Shown here: positions 42,573-51,846 of the stretch, one piece after another
Position numbering within the stretch: position 1 is the stretch's first letter
Layout: every line of letters begins with the position of its first letter
Assembly (NCBI RefSeq): GCF_900090235.1
Contig: NZ_LT607750.1
Location: forward strand, 3,360,501 to 3,424,500
Origin: Micromonospora echinaurantiaca
Lineage (GTDB): Bacteria > Actinomycetota > Actinomycetes > Mycobacteriales > Micromonosporaceae
DNA length: 64,000 nt
Reading direction: 5' to 3'
The notes under the pieces: model-generated
Told to the model about the DNA's origin: nothing
The model's input: the letters and a program-made list of their open reading frames with translations, nothing else
Database searches by the model: none
Made by a program: the position numbers and the translations under genes

Positions 42573-45500
42573 TCACCCGTGCCGGGCCGCCCGGGCCGCG
42601 ACCGTCCGGGCCGTCTCGTGGTGCGCGGCGGCCCGCTCAGGGTGGCCCAGGGCGGCGGCGAGATCGCCGAGGTGTCGGGCCACCGGGCCGAGGCTGAGCA
42701 CGCCGCTGCCCGCCCCGGCCAGCTCGCCGGCGGCGGGGAGCAGTTCGGCGTAGGCGTACCGCATGGTGGCCTGGTCGTCGAGGGCGAGCGCGGCGCGGGC
42801 GGCGAGGCAGAGCCGGGCCTCGCGGAGCAGGTCGTGCGGCGACTCGGGCAGGGCACGCAGCGCCTCGGCGGCCTCGTCGCGGCGGCCGGCCCGGAGCAGC
42901 ACCAGCGGCCGGGCCCACGGCTGGTACGGCCCGAAGTCCCAGCCCGCCCAGTCGTCCGGGTCCCCTGGTCCGCCCGCTCCGGCGGCCGGCCGACCCGCCT
43001 CGTCGTCCGGCCCGGTCAGCCGCAGGCAGAGCAGCGCCAGGGCGAGCAGCCCCTGCTCCATGCCGGGCATCCCGCTGCCGGCGAGGCGGGCCTGGGCGGC
43101 GCGGTACCGGGCCTCCGCGGCGGCCGGTTGCCCGTCGACGGCCAGCCGCAGGGCCGCGTACCAGTCGGTGAAGACACCCACCAGCGGCAGGTCGTACCGC
43201 TCGGCGAGGCGGTCGGCGGCGTCGGCGTGGGCGTCCGCGGCGGCCAGGTCGGCGAGCGCGCAGTGGGCCTGGAGCAGGACGAGGTGACCGAGGACCTCGA
43301 AGCTCACCAGCTCGTGCCGGGCGGCCAGGTCGACCAGTTCGGCGCCGATCCGGGCGCGTTCGGCCGCGAGGCCGGTGCGGGCGAAGGTGTGCAGGTAGCG
43401 GGCGTTCAGCGCGACCGCCAGCAGCCCCGGGTCCGCCAGCCGCCGGGCGATGGCCTCCGCCTCGCCGGCCGCCTGCAGGCCCCGGTCCGTGGTGGTGCCG
43501 CGCAACTCCAGGGCGAGGGTGCTCAGCAGCCGGCTGCGCCGTTCCGGCCCGATTCCGCCGGGTGCGGCCAGCGCCCCCTCGGCGGCCCGGACCAGTTGCC
43601 GGGAGAGCTGCTCGTCGTCGTTGCGGGTCCAGCTGGCCGGCACGTCGTACGCGGTCAGCAGGCCGGTGGTCAGGTCGGGGTCGTCGAGCCCGGCGGCGGT
43701 GGCGAGCGCACCGGACCGGAGCCGGCGGGCCTCGGCGAGGTGACCGGTGACGGCGAGCGCCCGGCCCAGCCCCATCACGGCCGCCAGCCGCCCGCGTACG
43801 TCGGCGCCGCCCGCCCGGTCGTGGGCGGCGACCGCCTGCCGCCACAGCCGGGCCGCCTCGTGCGGGCTGAACCGGCGTTCGGCCTGCTCGGCGGCGGCCC
43901 GGGCGTAGCGCGCGGCGCGCGGCGCGGTGGCTCGGCCGGCGGCGTGGGTGAAGTGGTGCGCCAGGGTGGCGACGTCCTCCGGGTGCAGCCGTTCGACGGC
44001 CTCACCGGCGGCGGCGTGCCATCCGGCGCGGCGCGGCGCTGACAGGTCGCGGTAGAGCGTGTCCCGCACCAGGATGTGGGTGAACCGCAGCTGCCCGTCG
44101 GCGCCGTGTTCGGTGAGGAAACCGGCGTTCAGGGCGTGTTCCAGCGCGTCGAGCACGGTCGCCGGGTCACCGTTCAGCGCGGTCAGCACCTCCGGGTCGA
44201 CGTCGCGGCCGAGGACGGCGGCCTGGCGCAGCACTGTCTGCGCGGCGTCCGGCAGCCGGCCCAGCCGGTGCCGGATGACGTCCCGCACCCCGGCGGGCAC
44301 CTCACGCAGCGCCGCGTCACCCTCGGCGGCGAGCAGCCGCGCCAGTTCCCGGACGAAGAACGGGTTCCCGCCGCTGCGCTGGTGGATCAGGTGCACCACG
44401 GCCGGGTCGAGGTCCGGCCCGGCCACCGCGCGGGTCAGCTCGCCGGTCGCCGGCTCGGCGAGCCCGCCCAGGTAGACCCGGACCGGCTCGGTACGGGCGA
44501 CCCGGGCCAGCGCCGCGGTCAGCTCGGGACCGATCTCGGCCGCCCGGTAGGTGCCGACGACCAGCACCGGCCCGGTGACCGGTTCGGGCTCACCGACCAG
44601 GGCGGTCAGCAGGTCCAGGGTGTCCGGATCGGCCCGGTGCAGGTCGTCGACGACCAGCAGCACCGGCGCCCGGGCGGCGGCCGCGGTCACCAGCGCGGCG
44701 ACGGCCCGGTGCAGCCGGAACCGGCGCGCCGCCGGGTCCTCGACCCGGTCCGGACCGGGCTCCGGGACGCCACCCGCCGAAGGTGGACCGCCGGCCGGTG
44801 GGGTCGCCGGTCCGCCGGGCCCGGTCGGCGCCGGTCCGGGCACGGTCGTCCCCCGTGCGCCGGGCCCGGTCGGCGGCGGACCCGACATGGTGGTCGCCGG
44901 TCCGCCGGGCAGGGTCCGCGCCGGCTCGGGAGATCCGGCGGCTGCCGTGAGGGCGTCGGTGAGCTGGGTCCACGGTCCGGCGACGGGGGCGCCCTCGTAC
45001 TCGGGGCTGCGGCCCCACGCGGTCGTCCAGCCGGCGGCCGACAGGTGGCGGGCGAGCGCGTCGGCGAGCGCTGTCTTGCCGGCGCCGGCGTCGCCGGAGA
45101 CCAGCGCCAGCGCGGGCCGGCCCCGCTGGACGACCCGCTCGGCTGCCTGCCGCAGCCGGCCAAGTTCAGCACCCCGACCGACGAACGGCCGCCGGTCCGC
45201 CGGCTCCGTGACCGCCGGCGCCCGCCCCGCGACCTGCTCCGGGCCGCCGACCGGCGTCCGCCCCTCAGCCGGCCCCGGCCCGCCGACCGGTCCCGGCCCG
45301 CCGACCGGCCCCGGCCCACCGACCGGCCCCGGCCCACCGACCGGCCCCGGCCCACCGACCGGCCCCGGCCCACCGACCGGCCCTGGACCACCGGCCGGGG
45401 CCGGCTGGTGGGTGGGCGGGGCGGTGGGCGGTTCCGGCGGGTTCAGGTGCGGAGCCTGGGCGAGGATGTCCGCCTCAAGCTGCCGCAGCCGCGGGCCCGG

Positions 45501-46223
45501 GTCCACCCCGAGCTCGGTGACCAGGGTGTCGCGGGCCTGGCGCAGCGCGGCCAGCGCCTCGCCCTGGCGGCCGGACCGGTAGCGGGCCAGCGCCAGCAGC
45601 ATCCAGGCGTCCTCGCGAAGCGGGTGCGCCTCGGCGTGGGTCCGCAGCTCGGTGGCGGCCTCGGCGGCCCGGCCCAGTGCCAGCAGCGCCTCGGCCCGGC
45701 GCTCCACCGCCAGTGTCCGCAGCTCGTCCAGGCGATTGATCTCCGCGCGGGCCCAGCCCTCGCCGGCGAACTCGGCGTACGCGGGGCCGCGCCACAGGGC
45801 GAGCGCGTCCGTCAGGCGGTCCAGCGCCGTACCGGCCTGGCCGGCGGCGAGCAGCCGGCCGGACTCGGCGACCGCGTCCTCGAACCGCCAGGCGTCGACC
45901 GCGTCCGGCGCGGCCCGCAGCGCGTAGCCGGGCGGGGCGGTGACCAGCATCCGGGCGGGTTGGCGGGGCCGCCGGTCGGGCTCCAGGGCCCGGCGCAGAT
46001 CGGCGACGAACGTGCGGATCGCCGCCACCGCACCGTCGGAGGGCTCCGCCCAGAGATCACCGACGAGCCGCTCGACCGGCACCACCCGGCCCCGGGCGAT
46101 CAGCAGCCGGGCCAGCACCGCACGCTGGCGGGGCCCCTTCAGCGGGACGGGGCCACCGGCGTCGACGGCGCGCACCGGCCCGAGCACGCCGAAGGCCACC
46201 CCGTCCGTCGCCGCCCCCGTCAT
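42573..46223 (-). CDS. Large BTAD/AfsR-type regulator with AAA ATPase and TPR-like domains
   Basis: A 1,216-residue regulator (ATG 46223; an ATG three codons upstream at 46232 is also usable). N-terminal OmpR-like DNA-binding domain (VLGPVRAVDAGGPVPLKGPR to PPGYALR), a BTAD helical domain (about 110-260, WRFEDAVAESGRLLAAGQAG to LRQLEADILAQAP), a Gly-Pro-rich linker, an AAA/STAND-type ATPase with Walker A LVSGDAGAGKTALADALA and Walker B APVLLVVDDLHRAD, and about 500 residues of helical repeats. No C-terminal LuxR domain. Such proteins activate secondary metabolism or development in actinomycetes. The target is not evident; no biosynthetic cluster lies next to it. Confidence 0.92.
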   Translation of the reverse strand: MTGAATDGVAFGVLGPVRAVDAGGPVPLKGPRQRAVLARLLIARGRVVPVERLVGDLWAEPSDGAVAAIRTFVADLRRALEPDRRPRQPARMLVTAPPGYALRAAPDAVDAWRFEDAVAESGRLLAAGQAGTALDRLTDALALWRGPAYAEFAGEGWARAEINRLDELRTLAVERRAEALLALGRAAEAATELRTHAEAHPLREDAWMLLALARYRSGRQGEALAALRQARDTLVTELGVDPGPRLRQLEADILAQAPHLNPPEPPTAPPTHQPAPAGGPGPVGGPGPVGGPGPVGGPGPVGGPGPVGGPGPVGGPGPAEGRTPVGGPEQVAGRAPAVTEPADRRPFVGRGAELGRLRQAAERVVQRGRPALALVSGDAGAGKTALADALARHLSAAGWTTAWGRSPEYEGAPVAGPWTQLTDALTAAAGSPEPARTLPGGPATTMSGPPPTGPGARGTTVPGPAPTGPGGPATPPAGGPPSAGGVPEPGPDRVEDPAARRFRLHRAVAALVTAAAARAPVLLVVDDLHRADPDTLDLLTALVGEPEPVTGPVLVVGTYRAAEIGPELTAALARVARTEPVRVYLGGLAEPATGELTRAVAGPDLDPAVVHLIHQRSGGNPFFVRELARLLAAEGDAALREVPAGVRDVIRHRLGRLPDAAQTVLRQAAVLGRDVDPEVLTALNGDPATVLDALEHALNAGFLTEHGADGQLRFTHILVRDTLYRDLSAPRRAGWHAAAGEAVERLHPEDVATLAHHFTHAAGRATAPRAARYARAAAEQAERRFSPHEAARLWRQAVAAHDRAGGADVRGRLAAVMGLGRALAVTGHLAEARRLRSGALATAAGLDDPDLTTGLLTAYDVPASWTRNDDEQLSRQLVRAAEGALAAPGGIGPERRSRLLSTLALELRGTTTDRGLQAAGEAEAIARRLADPGLLAVALNARYLHTFARTGLAAERARIGAELVDLAARHELVSFEVLGHLVLLQAHCALADLAAADAHADAADRLAERYDLPLVGVFTDWYAALRLAVDGQPAAAEARYRAAQARLAGSGMPGMEQGLLALALLCLRLTGPDDEAGRPAAGAGGPGDPDDWAGWDFGPYQPWARPLVLLRAGRRDEAAEALRALPESPHDLLREARLCLAARAALALDDQATMRYAYAELLPAAGELAGAGSGVLSLGPVARHLGDLAAALGHPERAAAHHETARTVAARAARHG
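45283..45393. repeat. 18-bp tandem repeats inside the BTAD regulator gene
   Basis: About six to seven copies of an 18-bp unit (CCGACCGGCCCCGGCCCA) encode repeated GGPGPV in the linker between the BTAD domain and the ATPase. Copy number probably varies between strains without frameshift because the unit is a multiple of three. Confidence 0.85.
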
Positions 46224-46389
46224 GGCACCCAATCTAGGCGGGCGCCCGTGGCGAGGTGACCGCCCTGGTCGGCGGACGCGGCACTCATCCGCTGCTCATC
46301 CACCGCTGATTCCCACCGGTCACGCTCGACGGGTCCGACCGCCGGCGGCCCGCCGGCGACACCACACCTGACATCTAGGCAGGCCCATC

Positions 46390-47268
46390 GTGAACCAGAG
46401 GATCCGCGGATTCGACTACCGCCGGGTAACCGTCGCCGACGGCGTGGCGCTCAACGTGGCCGTCGGTGGCTCCGGCAGCCCGATCGTGCTGCTGCACGGC
46501 TTCCCGCAGACCCACCTCATGTGGCGGCACGTCGCCGCCGACCTCGCCGCCGACCACACCGTGATCTGCCCCGACCTGCGGGGCTACGGCGACAGCGACA
46601 AGCCCACCGACCCCGACGGGACCGGGTACTCCAAGCGGACGATGGCCGCCGACGTCGTCGCGCTGGCCCGGGCCCTGGGCCACGAGCGCTTCGCCCTGGC
46701 CGGGCACGACCGGGGTGCCCTGGTCGCCATCCGCGCCGGTCTCGACCACCCGGCCACGGTCACCCACCTCGCCTCGCTCGACGTGCTGCCCACCCTGGAC
46801 ATGTGGGAGGTGATGCGGGGCACCAGCGCCGCCGTCGGCTTCCACCTCTACCTGATGGCCCAGCCGCCCGGCCTGCCCGAGCAGCTGATCGGCGCCAGCC
46901 CGGACGCCTTCTTCGGCCACTTCCTCGACATCTGGACACGGGATCCGGAGGCCATCCCGTCGGAGGTGCGGGACGCGTACCTGGCGGCGTCCCGCGCGGC
47001 GGTTCCCTCGATCGTCGCCGACTACCGGGCGTCGGCCGGCATCGACGTGGCACACGACAAGGTCGACCGGGCGGCCGGCAACCGGCTGCGGATGCCGGTG
47101 ACCGTGCTCCAGCAGGACTGGGGCGCGGCGCTGGGCTTCGACGCCGCCGGGCTGTGGCGGGCGTGGGCGGCGGACCTGGAGCACCGCACCGTCTCCTGCG
47201 GGCACTTCATGGCCGAGGAGGCCCCCGCCGAGGTCGTCGCCGCGCTGCGGGCCCTGCTGGCCCGGTAG
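46390..47268 (+). CDS. Alpha/beta hydrolase, haloacetate-dehalogenase/epoxide-hydrolase like
   Basis: A 292-residue hydrolase. Oxyanion motif LLHGFPQTHLMW, PDLRGYGDSDKP, nucleophile elbow LAGHDRGALVAIRAGLDHP with Asp 107, and catalytic His in SCGHFMAEEAP. The sequence is close to fluoroacetate dehalogenase-type enzymes, which use Asp-Arg-x2-Arg to bind carboxylate. The first Arg (108) is kept but the second is Leu 111, so a dehalogenase function is doubtful and a different ester or epoxide substrate is likely. Stand-alone gene. Confidence 0.9.
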   Translation: MNQRIRGFDYRRVTVADGVALNVAVGGSGSPIVLLHGFPQTHLMWRHVAADLAADHTVICPDLRGYGDSDKPTDPDGTGYSKRTMAADVVALARALGHERFALAGHDRGALVAIRAGLDHPATVTHLASLDVLPTLDMWEVMRGTSAAVGFHLYLMAQPPGLPEQLIGASPDAFFGHFLDIWTRDPEAIPSEVRDAYLAASRAAVPSIVADYRASAGIDVAHDKVDRAAGNRLRMPVTVLQQDWGAALGFDAAGLWRAWAADLEHRTVSCGHFMAEEAPAEVVAALRALLAR

Positions 47269-47269
47269 C

Positions 47270-47404
47270 CGGCGCGGGGGGCGGGTGTCGCGGCGAGCCG
47301 GCCCGGCGCGGGGCGGGTGTCGCCGCGAGGCGGCCCGGCGCGGGGCGGGTGTCGCGGGGAACCGGCGCCGGCGCGGGGCGGGTGTCGCGGCGAGCCGGCC
47401 CGCG
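47270..47404. repeat. Four GC-rich tandem repeats of about 32 bp
   Basis: Units containing GCGGGTGTCGCGGCGAGCCG recur at 47281, 47313, 47345 and 47378 (periods 32, 32, 33) with small differences, between the alpha/beta hydrolase and the APH-like gene. No coding role evident. Confidence 0.8.
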
Positions 47405-47442
47405 GGGCGGCAGCGGCGACGCCGCCCGGTTACGGTGGCGGC

Positions 47443-48090
47443 GTGAGCGCGTCACCTCCCCTCGCCTCCGGCCGTGACGCCGATGTCTATCCGCTCGGCG
47501 ACGGGCGGGTGCTGCGCCGCTACCGGCGCGGTGGTGACGTCCGGGACGAGGCGGCGGTGATGACGTACCTGCACCGGCTCGGCTATCCGGTGCCCGAGGT
47601 GTACCAGGCGGACGGGCCGGACCTGGTCATGCGCCGACTGACGGGTCCGACCCTCGCCGCGGCGGCCGCCACGGGCAGCACCGACGTCCGGTCCGCCGGC
47701 CGGATCCTGGCCGACCTGCTGCACCGGTTGCACGCGCTGCCCGCGCGGCGGTCCATCGACCCGGCGGACCGGGTCCTGCACCTCGACCTGCACCCGGAGA
47801 ACGTCATGCTGACCCCGGACGGCCCGGTGGTCGTCGACTGGCGGAACACCGCCGAGGGGCCGCCCGGGTTGGACCTGGCCGTCACCGCGTTGATCGTCGG
47901 TGAGGTCGCCACCGACCCGGCCCACGACCTGACCGGGCCGGCCCGGGGCCTGCTCGGCGCGTACCTGGCCGAGGTCGGGCCGCTGGATCTGCTGGCGGAG
48001 GCGGTCGCCGTCCGGGCGCGGCTCGGCCCGTACGGCGCCGACCGGGTGGCCGAGGCGGCTGCCCTGGTCCGGGCCGGGGCGACCGGATGA
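47443..48090 (+). CDS. Aminoglycoside phosphotransferase (APH)-family protein
   Basis: A 215-residue kinase-like protein from GTG 47443. It has nucleotide-loop strands (ASGRDADVYPLGDGRVLRRY), and the catalytic loop HLDLHPENVMLTPDGPVVVDW (brought together as HxDxxxxN and the metal-binding Asp in VDWRN). Length is short for APH (about 260-300), with a reduced C-lobe. Substrate unknown: many APH relatives phosphorylate small metabolites rather than antibiotics. The stop overlaps the MOSC gene start (ATGA at 48087-48090), so the two are coupled. Confidence 0.88.
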   Translation: MSASPPLASGRDADVYPLGDGRVLRRYRRGGDVRDEAAVMTYLHRLGYPVPEVYQADGPDLVMRRLTGPTLAAAAATGSTDVRSAGRILADLLHRLHALPARRSIDPADRVLHLDLHPENVMLTPDGPVVVDWRNTAEGPPGLDLAVTALIVGEVATDPAHDLTGPARGLLGAYLAEVGPLDLLAEAVAVRARLGPYGADRVAEAAALVRAGATG

Positions 48091-48959
48091 CCGGGCGGCT
48101 GGCCCAGCTCTGGCGGTACCCGGTCAAGTCGATGCTGGGCGAGCGGCTGACCGCGGCCGAGGTGACCGCGACGGGTGTGGCCGGCGACCGGGGGCTCGCC
48201 CCGGTGCACCGGGAGACCGGCCGGGTGGCCAGCGCGAAGCACCCGCGACACTGGCGGGGCCTGCTCACCCTCCGGGCGTCCGGCGCCGCGCCCGGGCCGG
48301 TCCGGATCATCCTCCCCGACGGGCGGACGGTGTCGAGCGTGGACGCCGAGGTGGACGAGGTGCTGTCCCGGGTGCTCGGCGCGCCGGTGACGCTGACCGG
48401 CACGCCACCCGACGGGGCGGTGCTGGACCGGGCCCGGCCGGAGGCGGTGCTGGACGCCGGCGTCACCGCGGACGTGCCGGTGGACCTGAGCCCGCTCGGC
48501 ACCGCCGCGCCGGGGACGTTCTTCGACTTCGCCCCGATCCACCTGGTCACCACCGCGACCCTGCGCCGGCTGGCCGCCGAGACCGCCGAACCCCGAGGCG
48601 GCGCCACCGGCCGGGACGGCGGCGAAGGGTCGGGCGACGGCTTCGAGCCGGTGCGCTACCGGCCGAACCTGGTGATCGACGTCCCGGCGGACGGGTTTGT
48701 GGAGAACGAGTGGGTGGGTCGGGAGCTGCGGATCGGTGACGCGCTGGTGCTGCGGGTGCTGGCGGCCACGCCGCGCTGCGCGGTGCCGACCCTGGCGCAC
48801 GGCGAGTTGCCCCGTCAGGTGACGGCGCTGCGGGCTCCGGCGCGGCTCAACCGGGTCGCGCCCCTGCCCCAGCTCGACCCGCAGCCCTGCGTCGGTGCGT
48901 ACGCGCTGGTGGTGCGGGCCGGGCGGGTTGCGCAGGGGGCGCTGGTCGAGGTCGGCTGA
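48087..48959 (+). CDS. MOSC-domain protein
   Basis: A 290-residue protein with an N-terminal MOSC_N beta-barrel (LAQLWRYPVKSMLGERLTAA) and a C-terminal MOSC domain (RYRPNLVIDVPADGFVENEW, LRIGDALVLRVLAATPRCAV with the conserved Cys in TPRCAVPT, and QPCVGAYALVVRAGRV). MOSC domains carry a molybdenum cofactor sulfur or reduce N-hydroxylated substrates (YcbX/mARC type). Coupled by 4-bp overlap to the APH-like gene. Substrate unknown. Confidence 0.92.
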   Translation: MTGRLAQLWRYPVKSMLGERLTAAEVTATGVAGDRGLAPVHRETGRVASAKHPRHWRGLLTLRASGAAPGPVRIILPDGRTVSSVDAEVDEVLSRVLGAPVTLTGTPPDGAVLDRARPEAVLDAGVTADVPVDLSPLGTAAPGTFFDFAPIHLVTTATLRRLAAETAEPRGGATGRDGGEGSGDGFEPVRYRPNLVIDVPADGFVENEWVGRELRIGDALVLRVLAATPRCAVPTLAHGELPRQVTALRAPARLNRVAPLPQLDPQPCVGAYALVVRAGRVAQGALVEVG

Positions 48960-48965
48960 GCGGGT

Positions 48966-50438
48966 TCAGTCGTTGTCCTCGTCGTCGCCGGGCACCCCGG
49001 TGACCCGGTCGAGCAGGTCGTTCAGGCGGTCCGCGGCGTCCGGCGAGATCCGCTCCCGCTCCTCCGCCTCGGCGATGCGCTCGCGCAGGTCCTCGATCCG
49101 CTTGGCGCGGTCCTTCGGCTTGCCCCGGGCCAGGTCGACGAGCTTGTCCCGCAGTTCCTCGACGGTCCGCCGGTCGATCTCGCCCCGGGCCTGGAGCTGG
49201 GCGAGCAGCGCGGCGAACTCGGCGGCCAGTTGCCGGAACCCGACCGGCTGCGCTCCGTTGCTGGTCGACGGTGGGGCGCTGCTCGGCTCCGGCGCGGGCT
49301 CGCTGCTGGTGGGCGGTGCGGCCGGGGCGGTGGCGGACGGACCGGCCGTGCTGGGCGCGGTGCCGTCGCCGTCGGCGAGCACGAGCACCCCGACCAGGCC
49401 GAGCAGCAGCGCCAGGCCGGCCGCGACCAGCCCGGTCAGCGCCCGGTTCGACCGGTCGGGAGCCCGCTGCGGCCCCGTCGGGCCCGGCGTCGCGCCCGCG
49501 GCGGGCCGGGGGTACGCCAGGGACCGCTCGACCAGGGTGGGCGGGTGCCCGGCCGGCGGGCGGGCGGCGCCGGCGGGAACGGTCGGCAGGATGGCGGTGG
49601 GCGGGTCGGCCGGCTGGCCGGTGGCGAACCGGTTGGCCAGTTGCACCGCGGTGGGGCGGCGGGCCGGGTCGGCGGCGAGGCAGGCCAGGGTCAGCTCGGC
49701 GATGTCGGCGGGCAGGCCGGGGATCCGCAGCGGTGGCACCGGCGTGTGCCGGGCGTGCACCTCCATCGCGTCCTCCCAGGTCTGCACGGGCAGCGGGGCC
49801 CGACCGGTGAGGGTGCGGTAGAGCAGCGCGCCGAGGGCGTAGACGTCGCTGGCCGGGTCCGGCGCGCCGGAGGTCATCCGCTCCGGCGCGAAGTACGCCG
49901 GCGTGCCCATCAGCAGCTCGCCGGTCTGCCCGGCGCGCGGGCCGGCGAGGGCGGCGATGCCGAAGTCGAGCACCTTGGCGCCGGTGTCGGTGAGCATCAC
50001 GTTGCCCGGCTTGATGTCACGGTGCACCACGCCGATGCGGTGGGCGGCGGTGAGCGCGGCGGCGACCTGGCCGGCCATCCGCACCGCGTCGGGCCAGGCG
50101 AGCGGGCCGGCGGTGAGGCGGTCGGCGAGGTTGCGCCCCTCGACCAGCTCCATCACGAGGTACGGCACCACCGTGCCGCCGGCCAGGGTCGCCTCGCCGT
50201 AGTCGTACACCTGGGTGACGTGCGGGTGGGTGAGCCGGGCGGCGGCGCGGGCCTCGCGCTGGATGGTGGCCCGCAGCTGCGGGTCGGCCGCCAGTTCGCC
50301 GGCGAGCGCCTTCACCGCGACGGGGCGCCCGAGCACGTCGTCGTCGGCGCGCCACACCTCGGACATCCCGCCGAGCCCGATGCGCTCGCGCAGGACGTAC
50401 CGGTCGTGCAGCCGGAGGCTGGGAGTGAACGGCGACAT
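48966..50438 (-). CDS. Membrane Ser/Thr protein kinase (PknB-like, no PASTA)
   Basis: A 490-residue kinase from ATG 50438. The kinase domain has the Gly-rich loop IGLGGMSEVW, Lys 43 (VAVKAL), catalytic HRD at 139-141 (VVHRDIKPGNVMLTD) and DFG at 158-160 (VLDFGIAAL). After a Pro-rich stretch there is one membrane helix (ALTGLVAAGLALLLGLVGVL), and a C-terminal extracytoplasmic part of about 120 residues: a Ser/Pro/Thr linker and a charged coiled-coil-like region (RKDRAKRIEDLRERIAEAEE type). No PASTA repeats. Typical of actinobacterial eSTKs. Confidence 0.93.
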   Translation of the reverse strand: MSPFTPSLRLHDRYVLRERIGLGGMSEVWRADDDVLGRPVAVKALAGELAADPQLRATIQREARAAARLTHPHVTQVYDYGEATLAGGTVVPYLVMELVEGRNLADRLTAGPLAWPDAVRMAGQVAAALTAAHRIGVVHRDIKPGNVMLTDTGAKVLDFGIAALAGPRAGQTGELLMGTPAYFAPERMTSGAPDPASDVYALGALLYRTLTGRAPLPVQTWEDAMEVHARHTPVPPLRIPGLPADIAELTLACLAADPARRPTAVQLANRFATGQPADPPTAILPTVPAGAARPPAGHPPTLVERSLAYPRPAAGATPGPTGPQRAPDRSNRALTGLVAAGLALLLGLVGVLVLADGDGTAPSTAGPSATAPAAPPTSSEPAPEPSSAPPSTSNGAQPVGFRQLAAEFAALLAQLQARGEIDRRTVEELRDKLVDLARGKPKDRAKRIEDLRERIAEAEERERISPDAADRLNDLLDRVTGVPGDDEDND

Positions 50439-50562
50439 AGGCGTCCAGTCTGCCTGGCCCGCCGGACCGGCCACCAGCCGCGGTGCCCGGTCCGGCCTCG
50501 GGCGTGCCGGATCGTGCCGGTACGTCCGGTGTCGCGGGTGGCGGCCGCCACCCGCAGCCGGG

Positions 50563-50766
50563 CTACGAGCAGCGCGGAGGTGCCGGCAGCGGAGCCGGCT
50601 GGATCCGGTCGGCGAGCCGGCGCAGGGCGGCGGCGGTGGCCCGCCGGGTGGGTGCGAGCCGGACGGCCCGGGGCCGCTCGGGTTGGACCGGCGCGTCCGG
50701 CCGGGCCGAGTTGACGTGTCGGGTCACCGCGTCGATGGCGAAGATGTAGCCGGTGGGCTGTTCCAT
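50563..50766 (-). CDS. Small hypothetical protein coupled to the LacI gene
   Basis: A 67-residue protein from ATG 50766 (MEQPTGYIFAIDAVTRHVNS), three bases past the LacI stop codon (50769); GAGGAG lies six bases upstream inside the LacI gene. The first 25 residues look protein-like; the rest is basic and Ala/Arg-rich (ATAAALRRLADRIQPAPLPA). Translation is likely coupled to the regulator. Function unknown. Confidence 0.55.
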   Translation of the reverse strand: MEQPTGYIFAIDAVTRHVNSARPDAPVQPERPRAVRLAPTRRATAAALRRLADRIQPAPLPAPPRCS

Positions 50767-50768
50767 GG

Positions 50769-51833
50769 TCAACTCCTCGGGACAGGTCCGGTGGTCGACC
50801 GGACGACGAGTGCGGTGGGCAGCAGGACGTGCCCCGCGGTGGGCTCAGCGGGCGGGTCGAGCAGCAGTTCGGCGGCGATGCGCCCCTTCTCCTCGGCCGG
50901 CTGGCGGACGGTGGTGAGGCCGACCTCGGCGGCCTCGGCGATGTCGTCGAAGCCGGTCACCGAGACCGGTGGTCGGTCGGCGTCGCGGTGGGCGGCGAGC
51001 GCGTCGAGCACGCCCAGCGCCAGCACGTCGGAGCAGGCCAGCACGGCGGTCGGGGGGTCGGCCGCGGCGAGCGTGTCGGTCACCGCCGCGGCGGCGGCCG
51101 CCCGGCTGTTGTCGGCGGCGCTGAGCACGGTCAGCGCGGACCAGTCGACGCCGACCTCGGCGAAGGCGTCGGCGAACCCGGCGAGCCGGCCGCGGGTGGT
51201 GGGTTGCGGTGCGTCGTCCGGCCCGGCGAGCCGCAGCGGGCCGGGCGTCGCACCCGGCAGCACGCCGTCGCCGAGCAGCGCCACCCGCCGGTGGCCGAGC
51301 CCGGCCACGTGGGCGGCGATCGACCGGGCCGCGGCGCGCTCGTCGATGCCGACGTACCGGTCGGTGGGGCCGGCGTCCGGGCGGGGCACGGTGGTGACAA
51401 TCGGCAGGCCCCGCTCGCGGAGCACGTCGACCACCCAGCCCTCGTCGCCCACGCAGTAGACGCAGAACCCGTCGACCGCGGCGTTCTCCACCGCCCGCCG
51501 GGCGGCCGCCTCGTCCGGCGGCACCGGCACGAGCAGCAGGCTGGTGCCGTGCCGCTCGGCCGCGGCGGCGACGCCGGCCAGGAAGCGGACCGCGAACGGG
51601 TCGGTGAAGGCGTACGACAGCTCCGGCTCGAAGAGCACGCCGATCGCGCCGACGTAGCCGCGCCGCAGCGACCGCGCGGTGGGGTTGGGGCCGGGGTAGC
51701 CGATCCGCTGGGCGGTTTCCAGGATCCGCCGGCGCAGCTCCGCGGAGAGCTGGTCGGGACGGCTGTAGGCGTTGGAGACGGTGCTGCGGGAGACGCCGAC
51801 GGCGTCCGCCACGGCCTGCAGGGTCGGCTTCAC
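50769..51833 (-). CDS. LacI-family regulator with duplicated upstream operators
   Basis: A 354-residue repressor from GTG 51833 (VKPTLQAVADAVGVSRSTVS). HTH at residues 3-24, hinge region near SAELRRRILETAQRIGYPGP; the sugar-binding-like domain includes YVGAIGVLFEPELSYAFTDP, ERGLPIVTTVPRPDAGPTDR and SVTGFDDIAEAAEVGLTTVR. Two copies of a near-palindrome TGGATCGATTCA overlap its promoter, so it is probably autoregulated. No sugar-metabolism gene is adjacent; the only partner is the coupled 67-residue gene. Confidence 0.92.
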   Translation of the reverse strand: MKPTLQAVADAVGVSRSTVSNAYSRPDQLSAELRRRILETAQRIGYPGPNPTARSLRRGYVGAIGVLFEPELSYAFTDPFAVRFLAGVAAAAERHGTSLLLVPVPPDEAAARRAVENAAVDGFCVYCVGDEGWVVDVLRERGLPIVTTVPRPDAGPTDRYVGIDERAAARSIAAHVAGLGHRRVALLGDGVLPGATPGPLRLAGPDDAPQPTTRGRLAGFADAFAEVGVDWSALTVLSAADNSRAAAAAAVTDTLAAADPPTAVLACSDVLALGVLDALAAHRDADRPPVSVTGFDDIAEAAEVGLTTVRQPAEEKGRIAAELLLDPPAEPTAGHVLLPTALVVRSTTGPVPRS

Positions 51834-51846
51834 CGGCACCCCCTTC

